Source of the DNA: Apostichopus japonicus | Taxonomy: Eukaryota > Echinodermata > Holothuroidea > Aspidochirotida > Stichopodidae | DNA: 64,000 nt | Direction of reading: 5' to 3' | NCBI RefSeq assembly: GCF_037975245.1 | Contig: NC_092574.1 | Span: 6,504,713-6,568,712 of the forward strand | In this document: one piece after another, positions 35,831 through 48,319 of the stretch | How positions within the stretch are numbered: position 1 is the stretch's first letter | Layout of the letters: the number at the start of each line of letters is the position of its first letter | The notes under the pieces: generated by a model | What the model saw: the letters and a program-made list of their open reading frames with translations, nothing else | Databases searched by the model: none | What the model was told of the DNA's origin: nothing | Program-made: the position numbers and the translations under genes

Positions 35831-36255
35831 CCCCCCACCCAGGCCCCCAATTTGAAAAATAAGAATAATTTGTTAAAAACAGTTGACACATCATACTGTA
35901 GCTCTAGGAATCAATAATCAAATATATAAATGAAAACATCATAAGGCTCAGATAAAGTCCTGTTTAATTCCAACCAATCAGTTTTGATTAATCTAATCTA
36001 ATCAATGGTCTAATCAATCTCTCCTATAGTGAATATATTAGTGATTCTTATTTTGATATTTTTAGAATTTTCTTGACATACAAACTAGTAGGCCGGGTTG
36101 TCAGATGGACAACCAGTCAAAATCCGTAAAAAATTTGCCCCTAGCTTACATCGTAGCATGAAACATCAACAGACAGGTACTAGCATTGTTCAGATTACAT
36201 ATTAAATTGATTGCATATATAATAAAATATATATATATATAAATATGTTTTTTAG

Positions 36256-36462
<207 letters not shown>

Positions 36463-36727
36463 GTGGGGGGGGGGTTATTTTTTGTAAAGCTGTAACTGCT
36501 TCCTTCTTTTCGTCCTCAAGAAAATGCCACCTTAATTTACGTTAGATACACTAACTACTGCTAGTTACATATATATATGAATGATACAAATGATGCAGAA
36601 AAAAGTCTAACATTATTTGAAATATGCCTAAAATGTCTCATTATTGACCACTACCATAGTGACCGTTTGATGCCCATGCCAGTTTGTTGTTGATGTGGTT
36701 ATAAGCCTATCTTCTCCTCAATTTCAG

Positions 36728-36870
36728 GCTATCGGATGAACCAGCCTCCCTAATGTCCAGATGCGGTCTGGGAATGGATCCAGGCCTGCTGGAGGAAAGA
36801 ACCAGAGGACAGACCAAACTTTTCAGAAATAAAAACAGCGATGAAGAAGATACATAAAATATTTAAATAG
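36728..36870 (+). pseudogene. Fer/Fes-like last exon: kinase C-terminus with internal stop
   Basis: Follows a CTCAATTTCAG acceptor. It encodes GYRMNQPP, then TAA (36751-36753) where the family has a sense codon, then CPDAVWEWIQACWRKEPEDR and PNFSEIKTAMKKIHKIF to a TAG at 36868-36870. The conserved alphaI residues (C-W and the Arg of EDRP) are present. A terminal codon shortly after the kinase domain is normal for Fer/Fes. Confidence 0.85.
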
Positions 36871-36933
36871 GATGACAGGAGGTGCATTTTCTTGTCTTTG
36901 TAAACAAAAATACAATTAATTATTTCAACATCC

Positions 36934-36939
36934 AATAAA
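36934..36939 (+). terminator. Candidate polyadenylation signal AATAAA
   Basis: AATAAA lies 64 bp after the kinase stop codon at 36870, in a suitable place for the 3' end of that gene. Similar hexamers are common in AT-rich DNA, so the support is positional only. Confidence 0.4.
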
Positions 36940-36959
36940 GTGAGATTCAGTCTGATACA

Positions 36960-39900
36960 GCTCAAGGTACAGAGGTGAAAGCCACCATCTTTACAAATCT
37001 TTTGCCAATGTTTGCTCGGGAAACATCCCAGATATATGGCCGTGAATCCTAAATTACGTCATTGAGAATGTTTCATGTTAGTTGGTGTTTCCTGGTGAAG
37101 AAGAGAATGGATTATATGGGTTGCTTGGTTCCCCTATCAAACACTGGATTCTTGGAACGATTGGAATCGATAACAGATTCAAAATGGATTATACATAGGA
37201 CAGTACTCATCCAACCATCGTGGGCTTGCTGTCTTGTTAAGAAATGATGTATTTACAAATATTTGTCATCCTGTAGAGTTAATCGTCCTTTATACAGTTT
37301 GAAACAGTTTTTGATTAAGTAAGACATGATCGCGTGTAACTAAATTCTAACCAGGGACCGTGACCGGATATACATTAATGATAATTCTCGTTAACTTTTT
37401 CGTTGTGGGATGAAACCAGGTCCTTTATTTAAAGGCGAGATGTTGTTCGTTGTCACATTGTGATGGCCATTAGCATATTTACAACAGTTACTCTGTTATA
37501 GTTGATGGCAAAGTAAATTTGATCAGTAAAACAACATATATCTCTATGTTACAAGAGTTTCTTATAAATGAAAAAAAGTTTAATCAATAACATCAAGGGA
37601 TATAAATTTAATGAGTTTTCAGCCATGTTGGAAAAGCAAGCTGCTTCTTTGGTATTTGGTTTTGCAGTATTTGCTTTGCAAGAAAAGTTTGTATCACACT
37701 CTTGGACGGTTTGGAGTCAATAGCTGGATTATTGATTTGAAACTTTTGAAAAAATTTGGAGAAAAAAAAGATGAAACTGAGGTTCATATTCAAAAGTTAA
37801 TATTGATTGTCCTAGGGTGCACAAAGCAAGGTATTGATTGTTCAACATATTTAAAATCAAACAGGCATAGCTTGATTAGTGGATCAATAACATGAATTCA
37901 ATACTCATAATGAATAATACAGTTGTAATATTGTCTTGCAACGTAACAACAATAGATAATAGAAAACACATACTGCTAAATGGTTACTCATTACAATGGG
38001 TCTATGAAGTAGCTCATTGCTGGATAATTAAACGTACTGCTAAATGGTCACTAATTTCAATGGGTCTACAAAATAGCTCATAGCTGGATAATTACATTTA
38101 CTGCTAAATGATCACTAATTTCAATGGGTCTATGAAATAGCTCATTGCTGGATAATTACACGTACTGCTTAATGGTCACTAATTTCAATGGGTCTACGAA
38201 ATAGCTCATTGCTGGATAATTACACATACTACAAAATGGTCACTCATTACAATGGGTAAATAACATAGCTCATTACTGGATAATTACATGTACTGCTAAA
38301 TGGTCACTACTTACAATGCATTCGTAAAACTAGGTCATTGGTTTGTATTAAATCTAAATGAGTTATGGATTGAGTGCTCATTAAGATGGCTATTTTTGCA
38401 ACATTTGAAAAGAAATGAATTTTATTTCTATTTATTAAAGGTTAATGGGCGATTCACGCCCTCCCCAAAATTGAAAGTTAATATGTCACACATGATAACT
38501 TTTCCATTTCTGATATCTCCTTATAATTTTGCAATATTTATACATATCCAAGAATTGCTTGGAGGACTTTTGTCTCCATTTCTGCCATTGTAGATTTTTT
38601 TTTATTTACACAGGAATAGTTTGTATTACATTTGACAGACCAACATTTCATAAAGTTTTTTCTCTTTTGTGGTAACAACGTTTAATATTTTACTTCTTAG
38701 ACTGCAATACACACTTTGTGTTTCACTTTCTGTTCTTCGATGGTAACAAATTTGTTGTATCAGAAAAAAGGGTACCTTGTATTTTCACTTCCTTCTAAGT
38801 GTGTTTCAAAAAACTTGATAAAACTGCGCATGTAACAAAAATGTATATATGCCATAAGAAGACGTTTCACATCTTACCTAGAATTAACACAAGCAGAACT
38901 GGAGGAAATGTATACAAATGAGTTCTAACGCCATGTATAATTTTGAACAATTATGCAACAGGTTAGCTACATATTTGTATCAATGATTTCTGTATTGGGG
39001 TAGGGTGTTTACCTTGTAAACAAACCAATTCATTTTACCCTTATATGAATAGGACTTACAACATGGGAGGAAAGGAATTAATTGCTTTCAACCAAAAACA
39101 ACAACTTTCTTGAAGCAATTACAGAAGCTTTATGCATTTAATTGTAAATTTAATCAAGCCTACAGTGGTTAAAGTGGTGAACAAATCCATTGATCTTCCA
39201 TAGTTAACACTCAAGACATTTTTCATATTTTAGGCACAGAAATCACATTGATAATGTTTGAAATTGTTCCACTTGGAATACATTATTTGAGGTTAAAGTT
39301 GTCTAGTGAAATTAATGACCTTCATTGGCATGGGATTTTAGTATCTTGACAGGGCAGAAAATTTGTCAAATTTTTCCTCAAAATGCTCCTTTAAACATAT
39401 GGACATTAGCAAGATGCAATACGATGTATGTTATGTTCAAGATCTCAAACAATAGCAAGATTTTTTTGTGTACATTTTGTCCTTTTTATGTTTTAAACAG
39501 TGTTCTGTTTCTTACTGGTAGAGGGAAATCTTAACTTCACAGATATATATTATTTTGCAATCGTTATTGTTATTATTATCAAAAGTAAACTTTTTAATAA
39601 TTATTTTTCTACAAAAATGTGTGAAATAGTTCTTTCTTTTGAGGAAGAAATTACATTGATGGCTATTAACTATTTTGCTTTCAATTTTATCCATATCATG
39701 CAACAAATTTAGAATATTTCCCTCTTAATCTGTTTATGTAAATAACAAAGGTTGCAAGATGGGTAAATAGTAATTGTGGGTGGGGTGGGGAGGGGGTAGA
39801 CGAGGATTGATGGGTGAAAATAGGAACATTTGGTGCCAGGGACCAAGGTTTGTAATATTTCATACACTGCATTATATCGTTTTGTAATATTTGATATCAA

Positions 39901-41070
39901 CATTATTAAAGGAAAATAAACTTGAGAAATATAAGATCATACATTCATTTGTTTTCATTTAACTTACAGTAACACCTTTTATTTATTGTTTTGAGAAGAG
40001 AAAGATTATTCACGACAAATGGTTCTAAAAATTTTATGCTACAGAATAGTAGTTTGAGGAATGAAGCAAAGAGCATAAGTGACCATTATTTCATTTCTAG
40101 TACATATTGGTGGTTAAGCTGATGTTCTTGGAGGTTGTTATAAATTCATTTATTTCTGTTCAAAAAATTTCTTGCTTATATTTCATTGCATATTTTCTAA
40201 TTCCTACCACATCATGTTTGGCCACTATTAGCTTGTAAATAGTTTACCAAGTATTGACAACTTCCATTACAATTTGTTAAATTAAGATACCACCCTCACT
40301 GTTTAGTTAAGAAGCAAGTAGATTGAACTATTTTGCTGTAAACTTAAAGTATATACTTTATCTTACAGATTCTCACGGTTATGTACACTTACTATTAATC
40401 CCATGAAAAGTGATATTAACACTGCTTCAAATTATAAATTTTATAATTCGCTGGGTCTTGGTTTAGGGTCCAAATCCTGGTAGGTCTAGAACAGTTCAAA
40501 AGTTTTCTTATTTCTAGTAATTTCCATAAATTCTTATCTGCGAAATAATGAAGGAAACTTGAAGCTTTGGGCAGTTTTCTTCATGCCTTTTTTTTTTTGG
40601 TTTTACAAGCATTAAAGGAGTCTTGTGCTCGGCTTTCACAGCACATATTTGTCTTCTTCATAGTCACATGCATAGCTAAGTATCAGTAATGTAAGACAAG
40701 TACTGAACTCCAGGGAAGGTATTAAGGTGATATTAGTATGAACTAACACAAAGGTTAAATTAAATAAATGTTATGAAATGTGTCAAACCACATAAATAGT
40801 TGCAATTGAATAATGAGGTTACGACAACATCCAAGGTTTCCTCAATCAAATCTCATTCAAGCAGAAAGGGTTTGTAAACTTATCTTTTACATTAGAAATG
40901 TGTTTAGTGCCAGCAATGTTTTTGTTGCCAAGTCTACACAGTTCATTTACTACATACCACTCTGTTCCCTACATAATGTGGAAACAGTTGCAATATCCAT
41001 TCAGTTTTCCTTAATGCTGATATGAACTTTCACAAGTTAAAATCTGAAAAAACATCATGACCAAGACTTT
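36960..41070. other. Intergenic stretch, AT-rich
   Basis: Apart from the 62-63-bp tandem repeat at 37.97-38.33 kb I recognise nothing. Open frames are short and low in complexity. Confidence 0.45.
37966..38330 (+). repeat. 62-63 bp tandem repeat, about 5.5 copies
   Basis: Units contain TACTGCTAAATGGTCACT, then TTTCAATGGGTCTA and AATAGCTCATTGCTGGATAA. Divergence between copies is low, a few substitutions each. Confidence 0.9.
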
Positions 41071-41077
41071 ATCTTTA

Positions 41078-41765
41078 AGATGTTTCTCCATACCCTATTA
41101 AACTTTAACAAACCAGTGATTTTTTACTCATGCCTTGCAATTTCTTTCTTACCTTCTCCTCTTTGTTGCAAACACTTCCCTTCCTGTCAAGACCTTAAAA
41201 GAGAAATGGGTTGAACAGGGAAAGAAAATAGAAGAATTCTTTGATGTTGCATTCAATGTCTTCAACGTTGGACAGCCTCACTCCCCCATACCATATCGGA
41301 TTGGGAACAATCACAGAATACCATACACAGTTGGTGTTCTGCAAATGATTCTGTTCTTAAATAATCTCCCTTCTTTCTGCTCACCACCATCCCTCCATCT
41401 GTACAACCATTATAATGATACAATAATGTTATCAAGACCAACTCCCCCACCCCCCCCCCCCTCCAGAAAAGGAAAGTGTCATAAAGTTCCATAAAGCTGT
41501 TTCAACAGTACTCTGCATTACCCTGGTACTAATATACATATTACAAAATATGAGACAGACACTGGGCATGATCCAACCCCCCTCACCCCCCGGCCCCTCC
41601 CCACAGGTGGCAGGACGGAAAATTGGATTGTCTTGATAATAGTACTCCATTGAGCAACAATAAATGGAGGTACTTTCCTTTTTTTAACTTGATAAATTTA
41701 CCTCAATGGGACATTCAACCATCTTATGTGTTCATGTAGAATATATGAGAATAGTTTGGCTAGTA
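41078..41765 (-). repeat. Rearranged partial copy of SET-gene exon and intron sequence
   Basis: 41155-41765 is a diverged copy of 45170-45725 (exon B acceptor and upstream intron), and 41078-41152 copies 42598-42672 (the flank after exon C). The two meet in a 31-bp would-be exon at 41153-41183: acceptor GGTCTTGACAG, then GAAGGGAAGTGTTTGCAAC ending in GAGAAG, then donor GTAAGA. The open + strand frame at 41135-41494 is a shadow of this repeat and is not counted as a gene. Confidence 0.75.
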
Positions 41766-42672
41766 AAGATTTCCAGTTGGCCTTTCTTATGTAGTATGTA
41801 AGCTAATGCTTGATCAATAACAATTTGAAAGCCAAAACTACATTCTGTAGAATACTTTCAAGTGGTTACTGTAAGCTCTTGTTTAGGGTTTATCATTATC
41901 GGTATGTTATTGCCCCGACTTTTCCAACATTTGAATCCCACAATCAATGAGAACGTTTCTTGTCAATTTCTATTTATTTTACTAAAATACTTTTCTCTGT
42001 TACCTTGCTGATTGATTTCTAATGGTGGTCTTTCTTCTGGAAACACTTACTACAGTTAGAGGTTGAAAAGGTTAGAGATATCTTTGAAGCCCTGCGAAAG
42101 GTTAAAACCCTCTATCATACTTAGTCTTGTTAAGACCATAGTTTAAGCTGCTTCAGTGTACACCTTCCTTCTTTACACAAAGCTGAACACATGTTTGCTC
42201 AGAGTGCCCCCCCCCCCCTCTACTTGATGTTTTTATTCATTCCTAGGGTCTTGTACATTTCTCAATAGTTATCTTATCGTTCTGAGCTAAATGATCTTTT
42301 CGATGTTTTTTAAGGCAGGTTTGCCAAAGTAAAGTGAAGCAGCTAAGCAGATAGCCAGAAGGACTCACTCCTTCATACATTCATGTATGTCCTGCATCCC
42401 ACCCTCATGATTTGGTCTGTAAGAAACTGATCACCATGGCATAGCAATTTTGTGCAAATCCCGCATCTCTTATATGAATAAAGATTCAAGTTGTTTGGAG
42501 GAATGTCCAAGATTTTTGTAACAGACAGAATCCTCAGCCAGGTGGTATTCAGTGAACGATCTCCTTCAGATACTGGGTATACTGGAATTTATCTTAAACA
42601 TGTTTCTCCATACCCTATTAAAGTTTAACAATGAAGTAAATATTTACTCATGCCTTGCAATTTCTTTCTTAC

Positions 42673-42865
42673 CTTCTTTCACCACCGTAAATCTGTTTGC
42701 CCATAGTCGTATCGGAGTTCTTGATCATGTTTTATGTCTTTTAGGGCAAACAAACAGAGACAGACTCTTCCTTCAAGTATTTGTTTCTTCATAACAGAAT
42801 TGGCCTCCCTGCCAATCTCATCATTTACCATCTTTGCAACACAGGCTGTGTCTGTAGCATCAATA
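42673..42865 (-). CDS. SET exon C: C-terminal half of the SET domain
   Basis: Acceptor TTGCCCTCAG precedes 42865 and a possible donor (GAAAGAAG|GTAAGA) follows 42673; 193 bp. It encodes IDATDTACVAKMVNDEIG, then NSVMKKQILEGRVCLCLFAL, and the cofactor-pocket motif ELRYDYG followed by QTDLRW. TGA at 42681-42679 comes directly after W, where relatives often have Arg (CGA to TGA would be one transition); it could be the natural end. The catalytic-pocket Tyr of YDYG is kept. Confidence 0.82.
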
Positions 42866-43514
42866 CTGAGGGCAACAAATTGAAAGTTTAAGTGGATTAT
42901 AAAAACAATTCAGAATGACTATGAAACCAAAGGAGCAGGACTGAACAATTGTACAAGTTGACACACTGTATAGAGAGCTACATAGACAGATGATAGTACA
43001 AGCCAAAATGAATTTTTGACAGGTTAAATAGGGAAATGAATGTAACATTCTGGAGGAATTTGATTCAAGTCATATGTTTTGATGTACATTTGAAGTCAAC
43101 CCCAAGCATCAAGTATGATTCCTGATTTGCAAGTTATTCATTCCAAGGTGCAAACATACAGTAGTTTGTGAAAGGTAAAAAAACGCTTTGTTGTCAGTGC
43201 GTAACTCTGACATCACCCTCGTTTGCTTTAAGTCCACTTCTGGTGAAAAACCAGTGTAATTCAAAGGTGATATCTCGCTCCATCAGACAAATCTTTGGAA
43301 AGTAGACTAGGTTTTATTTGTAGAAATATGCAGCGAATATTCTCAGGAAATTTAGGCTACGCCTTGAAAAATAGTAGTGCCTTTCATTTTCTCCTGGTAA
43401 TAATAAAATCCTACTCACAAATTGGCAATTAGTGTGACATTCGAACACTCCATTTTGTGAATATTTATAGAACAAAATATGCATTTCAAAGTTTAAATTT
43501 TTATCCTTAAAGAG

Positions 43515-44953
43515 GTTATGAAATGAAAATTTTTCATGTCTTGGAATGGTTTATCTACATTACTACAACACCACCCATGCACAACTTTCCGTAAATACGG
43601 CTTCAAAGGCCAGAAATTCGCTAGAGACCTCTCGAGCTGCCACTCGTAAAGAAAAGCAAAGCTGCCCACCGCAGTACATCTGACGTCATCAAAGGAACCA
43701 TTTCAGCCAAAGCCGACTCCCCGCTGTTTACCGATACGGCGTTATACAGTTTACAACATGTAACCACAATACTCTTCTCATCAATTGTCTTCTCCCGAAT
43801 CTTCCGATTCCGAGGAAATAGGACTTCACCTCTCAGGACATTCGTAAGCTTTGACTAAAATTATTTTCTTGAGGAAGAAGAGGAGTAATTAGTTTTGAGG
43901 GTGATGAAGATAATATCGGTGTTTTTCCCTATCAATTGAGCCCCTTGCAGAAGAATTGTAAAACGATCCCGATGGCCGAGACGCGTCGCTGCCGTGAGAA
44001 GTCCCCGAGCACAGCGGTTGGACGACCCTGAACCGAAACTGGTCAGTTGAGCATAAACAAAACCACCGTTATTAAGACCTTCATATGATTTCCATTATTT
44101 CGAATGTCGATGATTTTGCTACTTAACTTCGGAGCGAAGCTTCTAGAATTTTGTGTCTTACAGTGCAAGGAAAATGTGACATTCTGTTACAGTGAAACCC
44201 TATAGTAGTACTGGTAACATGGCCCTAGACCTAACTAATAGACGTTGTATAACAGGCTAGCTCGTGTAATTGTATCATCCAACTGTTACGTAAAATCACA
44301 ACACAACGCCAGTTTTACCACAAAAGAAAACTTGCAGATCTAGAATTGATTGTTCTAAAACCAACTGGCTATAAGTTTTGTGCAAAATATTAGGTAACCA
44401 ACAAAAAATCGTCATTTGCTGTGTCAAGGAGGCCAAGGCTATGGTCGTAACAAGTAATTTGGCAACAGTATAGGCCTACAGGCACTCATAACGTTGTGTA
44501 TGTATAGTGTTTTGAGCGAGTCGTGTTTAAATTCTTCGATTTCTGTCATCTTTTGGAAATGCTTGCAGTAGAAATCCGTCTTTATTTGTGGTGGAGCAAC
44601 CTGATACCACATATCGGCTGAGCATATTTAGCAGTAACGAGATAAATTTACGTAAAAACAAAACTCCAAACACCAAATCTCAATTACTACGGAGCGCTGC
44701 AACAGTGTAATGTTGTGTGTTCTCAGACGTTTAAGAATGTAAACATAGCTTCTCGGAAGTGAGCTGAGTTCCTCGACTGACGTCACGCCGCATTACCATA
44801 AATACAACAATTTTTCGAAAGTTTTTATTACCCTCAAATTTTTTATCGTTTATTTCTCGAGGATGCAACTTCCTTTGACACAAATTGGGTATCATTGGAA
44901 AGCTACGAGTATACAGAATACGATGAGAAAGAATTTTTTTTCCATTTCATAAC
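43515..44953. mobile_element. Non-autonomous TIR element in the SET intron
   Basis: GTTATGAAATG (43515-43525) and CATTTCATAAC (44943-44953) are perfect 11-bp inverted ends, followed by A/T-rich, loosely complementary sequence. TGACGTCA palindromes sit 166 bp from the left end (43681-43688) and 168 bp from the right end (44778-44785), suggesting once longer inverted repeats. No transposase is visible. The interior has short acidic open stretches (for example GDEDNIGVFPYQLSPL near 43.9 kb) that I cannot assign firmly. No clear target-site duplication. Confidence 0.6.
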
Positions 44954-45029
44954 GTTTTAATGTTGTGAATAGTCAAAGAAAAATAAACATTTACAGACCA
45001 TAATATGGGAAGCAAACATTTTAACTTAC

Positions 45030-45189
45030 CATTCTATAGTTCCACCATTCTCATAAAAGTACAAGGTGGTGTTGCTATCTTCCTTGGTTCTAGCTATTTT
45101 GGATGCCTCCTCAGGAGAAATTATTTCTCCTCTATACTCTAGCTAGAAATCACCTTGCCTGATTTCCTTTGTTGCAAACACTCCTCTTC
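45030..45189 (-). pseudogene. SET exon B: N-terminal half of the SET domain
   Basis: Acceptor CATCTTGACAG precedes 45189 and donor GAATG|GTAAGT follows 45030; 160 bp, entering phase 1 and leaving phase 2. It reads RGVFATKEIRQGDF, stop, LEYRGEIISPEEASKIARTK, then TLYFYENGGTIE. The stop occupies the first of two residues expected between GDF and EYRG, so a single base change explains it. The split Cys codon TG|T joins correctly to exon C. Confidence 0.8.
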
Positions 45190-45725
45190 CTGTCAAGATG
45201 TCAAAAAAGGAATGGATTGAAAAAGATTTTCTGATACAGGGAAAGAAAATAGAAGAATTCTTTGATGTTGTGTCCAATGTCTTCAATCTTGGACAGCTTC
45301 ACTCCCGCATTCCATATCGGATTAGGAACAATCACAGAAGGCCATACACAGTTGGTGTTCTACAAGTGCTTTTGTTCTTAAATAATCTCCCTTCTTTCTG
45401 CTCACCCCCATCCTTCCATCTGTACAACCATTATAATGATACAGTAATGTTATCAAGACCAACTCTTCTAAATGAGCACCCCCCCATCCCCCCACATACA
45501 AAAAGGACAAAACAAAATGAGAGAGACACTGGGAATGACCCCCTCATTCCCCCACCCCACACCAATGCCAGTGGCAGGAAGAAAAATTGCTTTGTATTCA
45601 TAATAGTATTCCATTGAGCAACAGTAAATGGCGGTACTTTCCATATTGGAACTAAATCAATTTACCTCACTGGGACATTCAGTCATCTTGTGTGTTCATT
45701 TAGAATATGAGAACAGTTTGGAAAG
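45170..45725 (-). repeat. Intron/exon B segment duplicated at 41.16-41.77 kb
   Basis: Direct counterpart of the 41-kb copy, about 4.0 kb away in the same orientation, sharing for example AAAATAGAAGAATTCTTTGATG, ACACAGTTGGTGTTCT, CATTATAATGATACA and CCATTGAGCAACA. It includes the 5' end of SET exon B, so exon B and its flank were duplicated. Confidence 0.8.
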
Positions 45726-45967
45726 TAAAGACCTCAAGGTCAGTACTTTTTGAAAACTTCTAGCAATTTAAGCATAACAAAATTTAGGGCCAATACAGAC
45801 TACCTTTCAAGTTTACCGTTCAAGTTGAAATTTTTAGTGTTAGTTTTATAGTTTAAGCTGTGGATCATTTCCCACTTGAATTTGATGCCCTATCATACAG
45901 AATATCCTAAAAAGGCATAAAATGATTTTTTTTTACATCTTACCAATGGTATCAATGATGAACTCAC

Positions 45968-46042
45968 TTGAAAGTCTTCCTTATCACACTCTGATTGTAC
46001 ATGATGGAGGCAGTCCTGGTGTATGGTGATCTTATTATGAAA
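45968..46042 (-). CDS. Candidate exon upstream of the SET exons
   Basis: A T-rich tract ending TATGTAG precedes 46042 and CAA|GTGAGT follows 45968; 75 bp, open as FHNKITIHQDCLHHVQSECD followed by KEDFQ, rich in His and Cys. It lies in the right place for a gene on this strand, but its phase does not join directly to exon B, so either another exon intervenes or it is spurious. I do not recognise the peptide. Confidence 0.35.
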
Positions 46043-46049
46043 CTACATA

Positions 46050-48300
46050 AAAAAAAAAGAGAGATAACATCACAAAACATTTTAAATCATAAAAACAATA
46101 CATATGCAATGACATTGAAAGCAGTAAGTTAAAAGCAGAAGTAAAACTGGAAAATGTCCCATAAGTCGCTGCTTAAGAAATAATTACTACTGTTTCATCT
46201 AATAATAGGTAGAAAGTTTAAAGTAAGAATTCTTTCATATGGTTTGTTTGATTTTTTTTTTCCATTTTGCATCAGAGACATGTTGCTCTCAAAATGAATA
46301 TTTGTTAAAAACAAATCCAAGTGGCAAGGTATGATCCAGACTAGTTAAGACTCACAGCAACTTTTGATTATTTATAGCTTCCACACCAAAGATAGCCACT
46401 ATAAGAACCAGCCATACCTAGTGATTATCTAATGGCAGATGATATTTCCTTTTGCACAAGTGTAGAATCCAAATTCATTTATAATCAAATGAGTTACTGG
46501 TTAAATGATAAAAAACAGGTTGGAGTCAGTGGAAATTTACCCTTATAAAATGGGAGTTTTCATTTGCATTCAGAAATTTATTTTGTTATTTTGAGGTTAA
46601 TAGTAAGGGCCTGGTTTAGAAAATATCATGGTCCATGGTAGCCCCCTACTTTAAAGGTACAGAAATATTGCAGCACTCTATCAGTACCTGTTGGCCAACA
46701 GCCGGCTGTATGTTTAAAGTAAGGTTTTGCAGCTAATAAACTTTTGCAGAACTTTGCTTAAAATTAACTTGTTAGTTTTGTTGAAATACCAACAAAGACA
46801 TCATGGTGAAATTTGTCAAATGTAGAGATAATTGTTTATAGACCTAATTTGATCAGTACCTCAAAACAAAATTGTGATCTCTAGAGTGACTCACCATGAA
46901 CCAACTGGAATATGCAATCAACAATTAGCTTGGAATATACAAACATTTTTTGCACAGTAAATGCGTGAAGAAATTCTAGTTTCTGTATGGGACTGAAGTT
47001 ACTGTTACACTTTCTTGAAAGTAATTATCAAAATATATGAAAATGCATTTAAAAAGTAGAAGCTTCTATACTATGTTTTCATTCATCAACATTTTGGCAG
47101 TTTGAGAAGATAACAGGTCATTTTGTCCCACTACCAGTTTGCACACTACCAGTGTGCCTCCCAAGTAGAAATCCTTTCAAATTCCCACATACTTAACAGT
47201 TTGCCTCCTAACATCTATCCAATGTGTACTTTTAAAAATTGCCAGATGCTGTTATGAATATTCAAATATTAGGATTAACTCTCAGATATATTAGTGACAA
47301 AATGTCATGTTCAGGTACTTTATTGCTGAGAAGTGATGAAGGTCAAATGTGGATCATCAACATGCATAAATTTGATGTGATTTAAGTAACAATGAAGTTT
47401 TAATTTCATTGTTTTGATATAAAAAGCTGTAAATAAGGACAACGTTCCACATGAACAATTTACTTAAATGGCACACGCCTTGGCAACTCATGAACATATG
47501 CCATCAATGCCAACAACCAATCAGGTGATGAGCTGAGACTTGTAAACACATCAGCAACTTAAAGGAATTAAACCAATGCTCCCCTCTAAGGTCCCTACTC
47601 TCAGCTAATTCATCAGAGTCATCCAGGCACCTGATAGACAACAGCAATAGGACAAACCAAACTTTTCAAACCTACTTTTCTGATATCAAATATCACCTGT
47701 ACTCATGTACACATTCCATCAATGACAAGGACCATGTGTCGAACTGAGACTTGCAATCTCATCCACTCAGGAAGGATAATTAATATTCATCATATATATA
47801 AGTAAGATATTTTGTAACATTTTAGTTCAATAACACTCTTTTCATTTTTAAGATGTAATGGCTGAATTGTATGCACTTATGATGGTATTTCTTTGCTCTA
47901 CCATGTGGTGAGCAAGTTGAGCAGGAGCCAGTAGGAGTCAGCCTAGCTAGAAGTAAACCTTAGACAAAACAAAAATAATAATTTGCATGCAGAGAGGAAA
48001 TATGTTCTTTTTCAATCACTTTAGTTACTAAAATATAATGGAATATATGCATTCATACTGTCCAACAAACATGTCATTTTGGGGTTCAATTTTTTAAAAT
48101 TTTATTTTAAATTCATCAATCTTTTTCTTCATTAGGATCACAACAGGAAAAGGAGCATTTTACGCACTTGTGTTGCACACACAAATAAACCATGTAACTG
48201 TACTTACGTTACATAAGATAACATTATACAATTTTAAAGAATTATCATATATGTAATGACAAAAAATGGAAAAGAAACAACCAAAAAATATGTATTACCT
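46050..48300. other. Intergenic stretch, AT-rich
   Basis: No exon with a known domain and no clear repeat was found between the SET candidate exon and the retroelement fragment at 48.3 kb. Confidence 0.4.
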
Positions 48301-48319
48301 TAGCCAACTTAAACTTTTC

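Larger units (their letters stand above)
41153..46042 (-). pseudogene. SET-domain (lysine methyltransferase-like) gene with an internal stop
   Basis: On the - strand two exons that join in phase (45189-45030 and 42865-42673) encode a nearly complete SET domain. They carry the start motif RGVFATKEIRQGDF, then EYRGEIISPEEA, CIDATDTA, VNDEIGREANSVMKK, CLCLFALKDI and ELRYDYGQTDLRW. SET domains transfer methyl groups from S-adenosylmethionine to lysines, usually in histones; this spacing resembles the KMT5A-like SET proteins of invertebrates. A TAG at 45145-45143 replaces one residue inside the conserved GDF-xx-EYRG stretch, so the copy appears inactive unless the base is wrong. A candidate upstream exon lies at 45968-46042 and a rearranged partial copy at 41153-41183. 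Confidence 0.75.

Noticed and set aside
41135-41494. 119-codon + strand frame, similar to the one at 45198-45617
   Set aside because: The pair share similarity because the region is duplicated. The conserved coding sense is on the - strand (SET exon B), and the + frames have no known domain.
43880-44040. Acidic stretch GDEDNIGVFPYQLSPL as a P2X7-like intracellular or transposon-linked exon
   Set aside because: The resemblance covers only a few residues, the flanking frame is broken and the expected Cys-rich part was not found.
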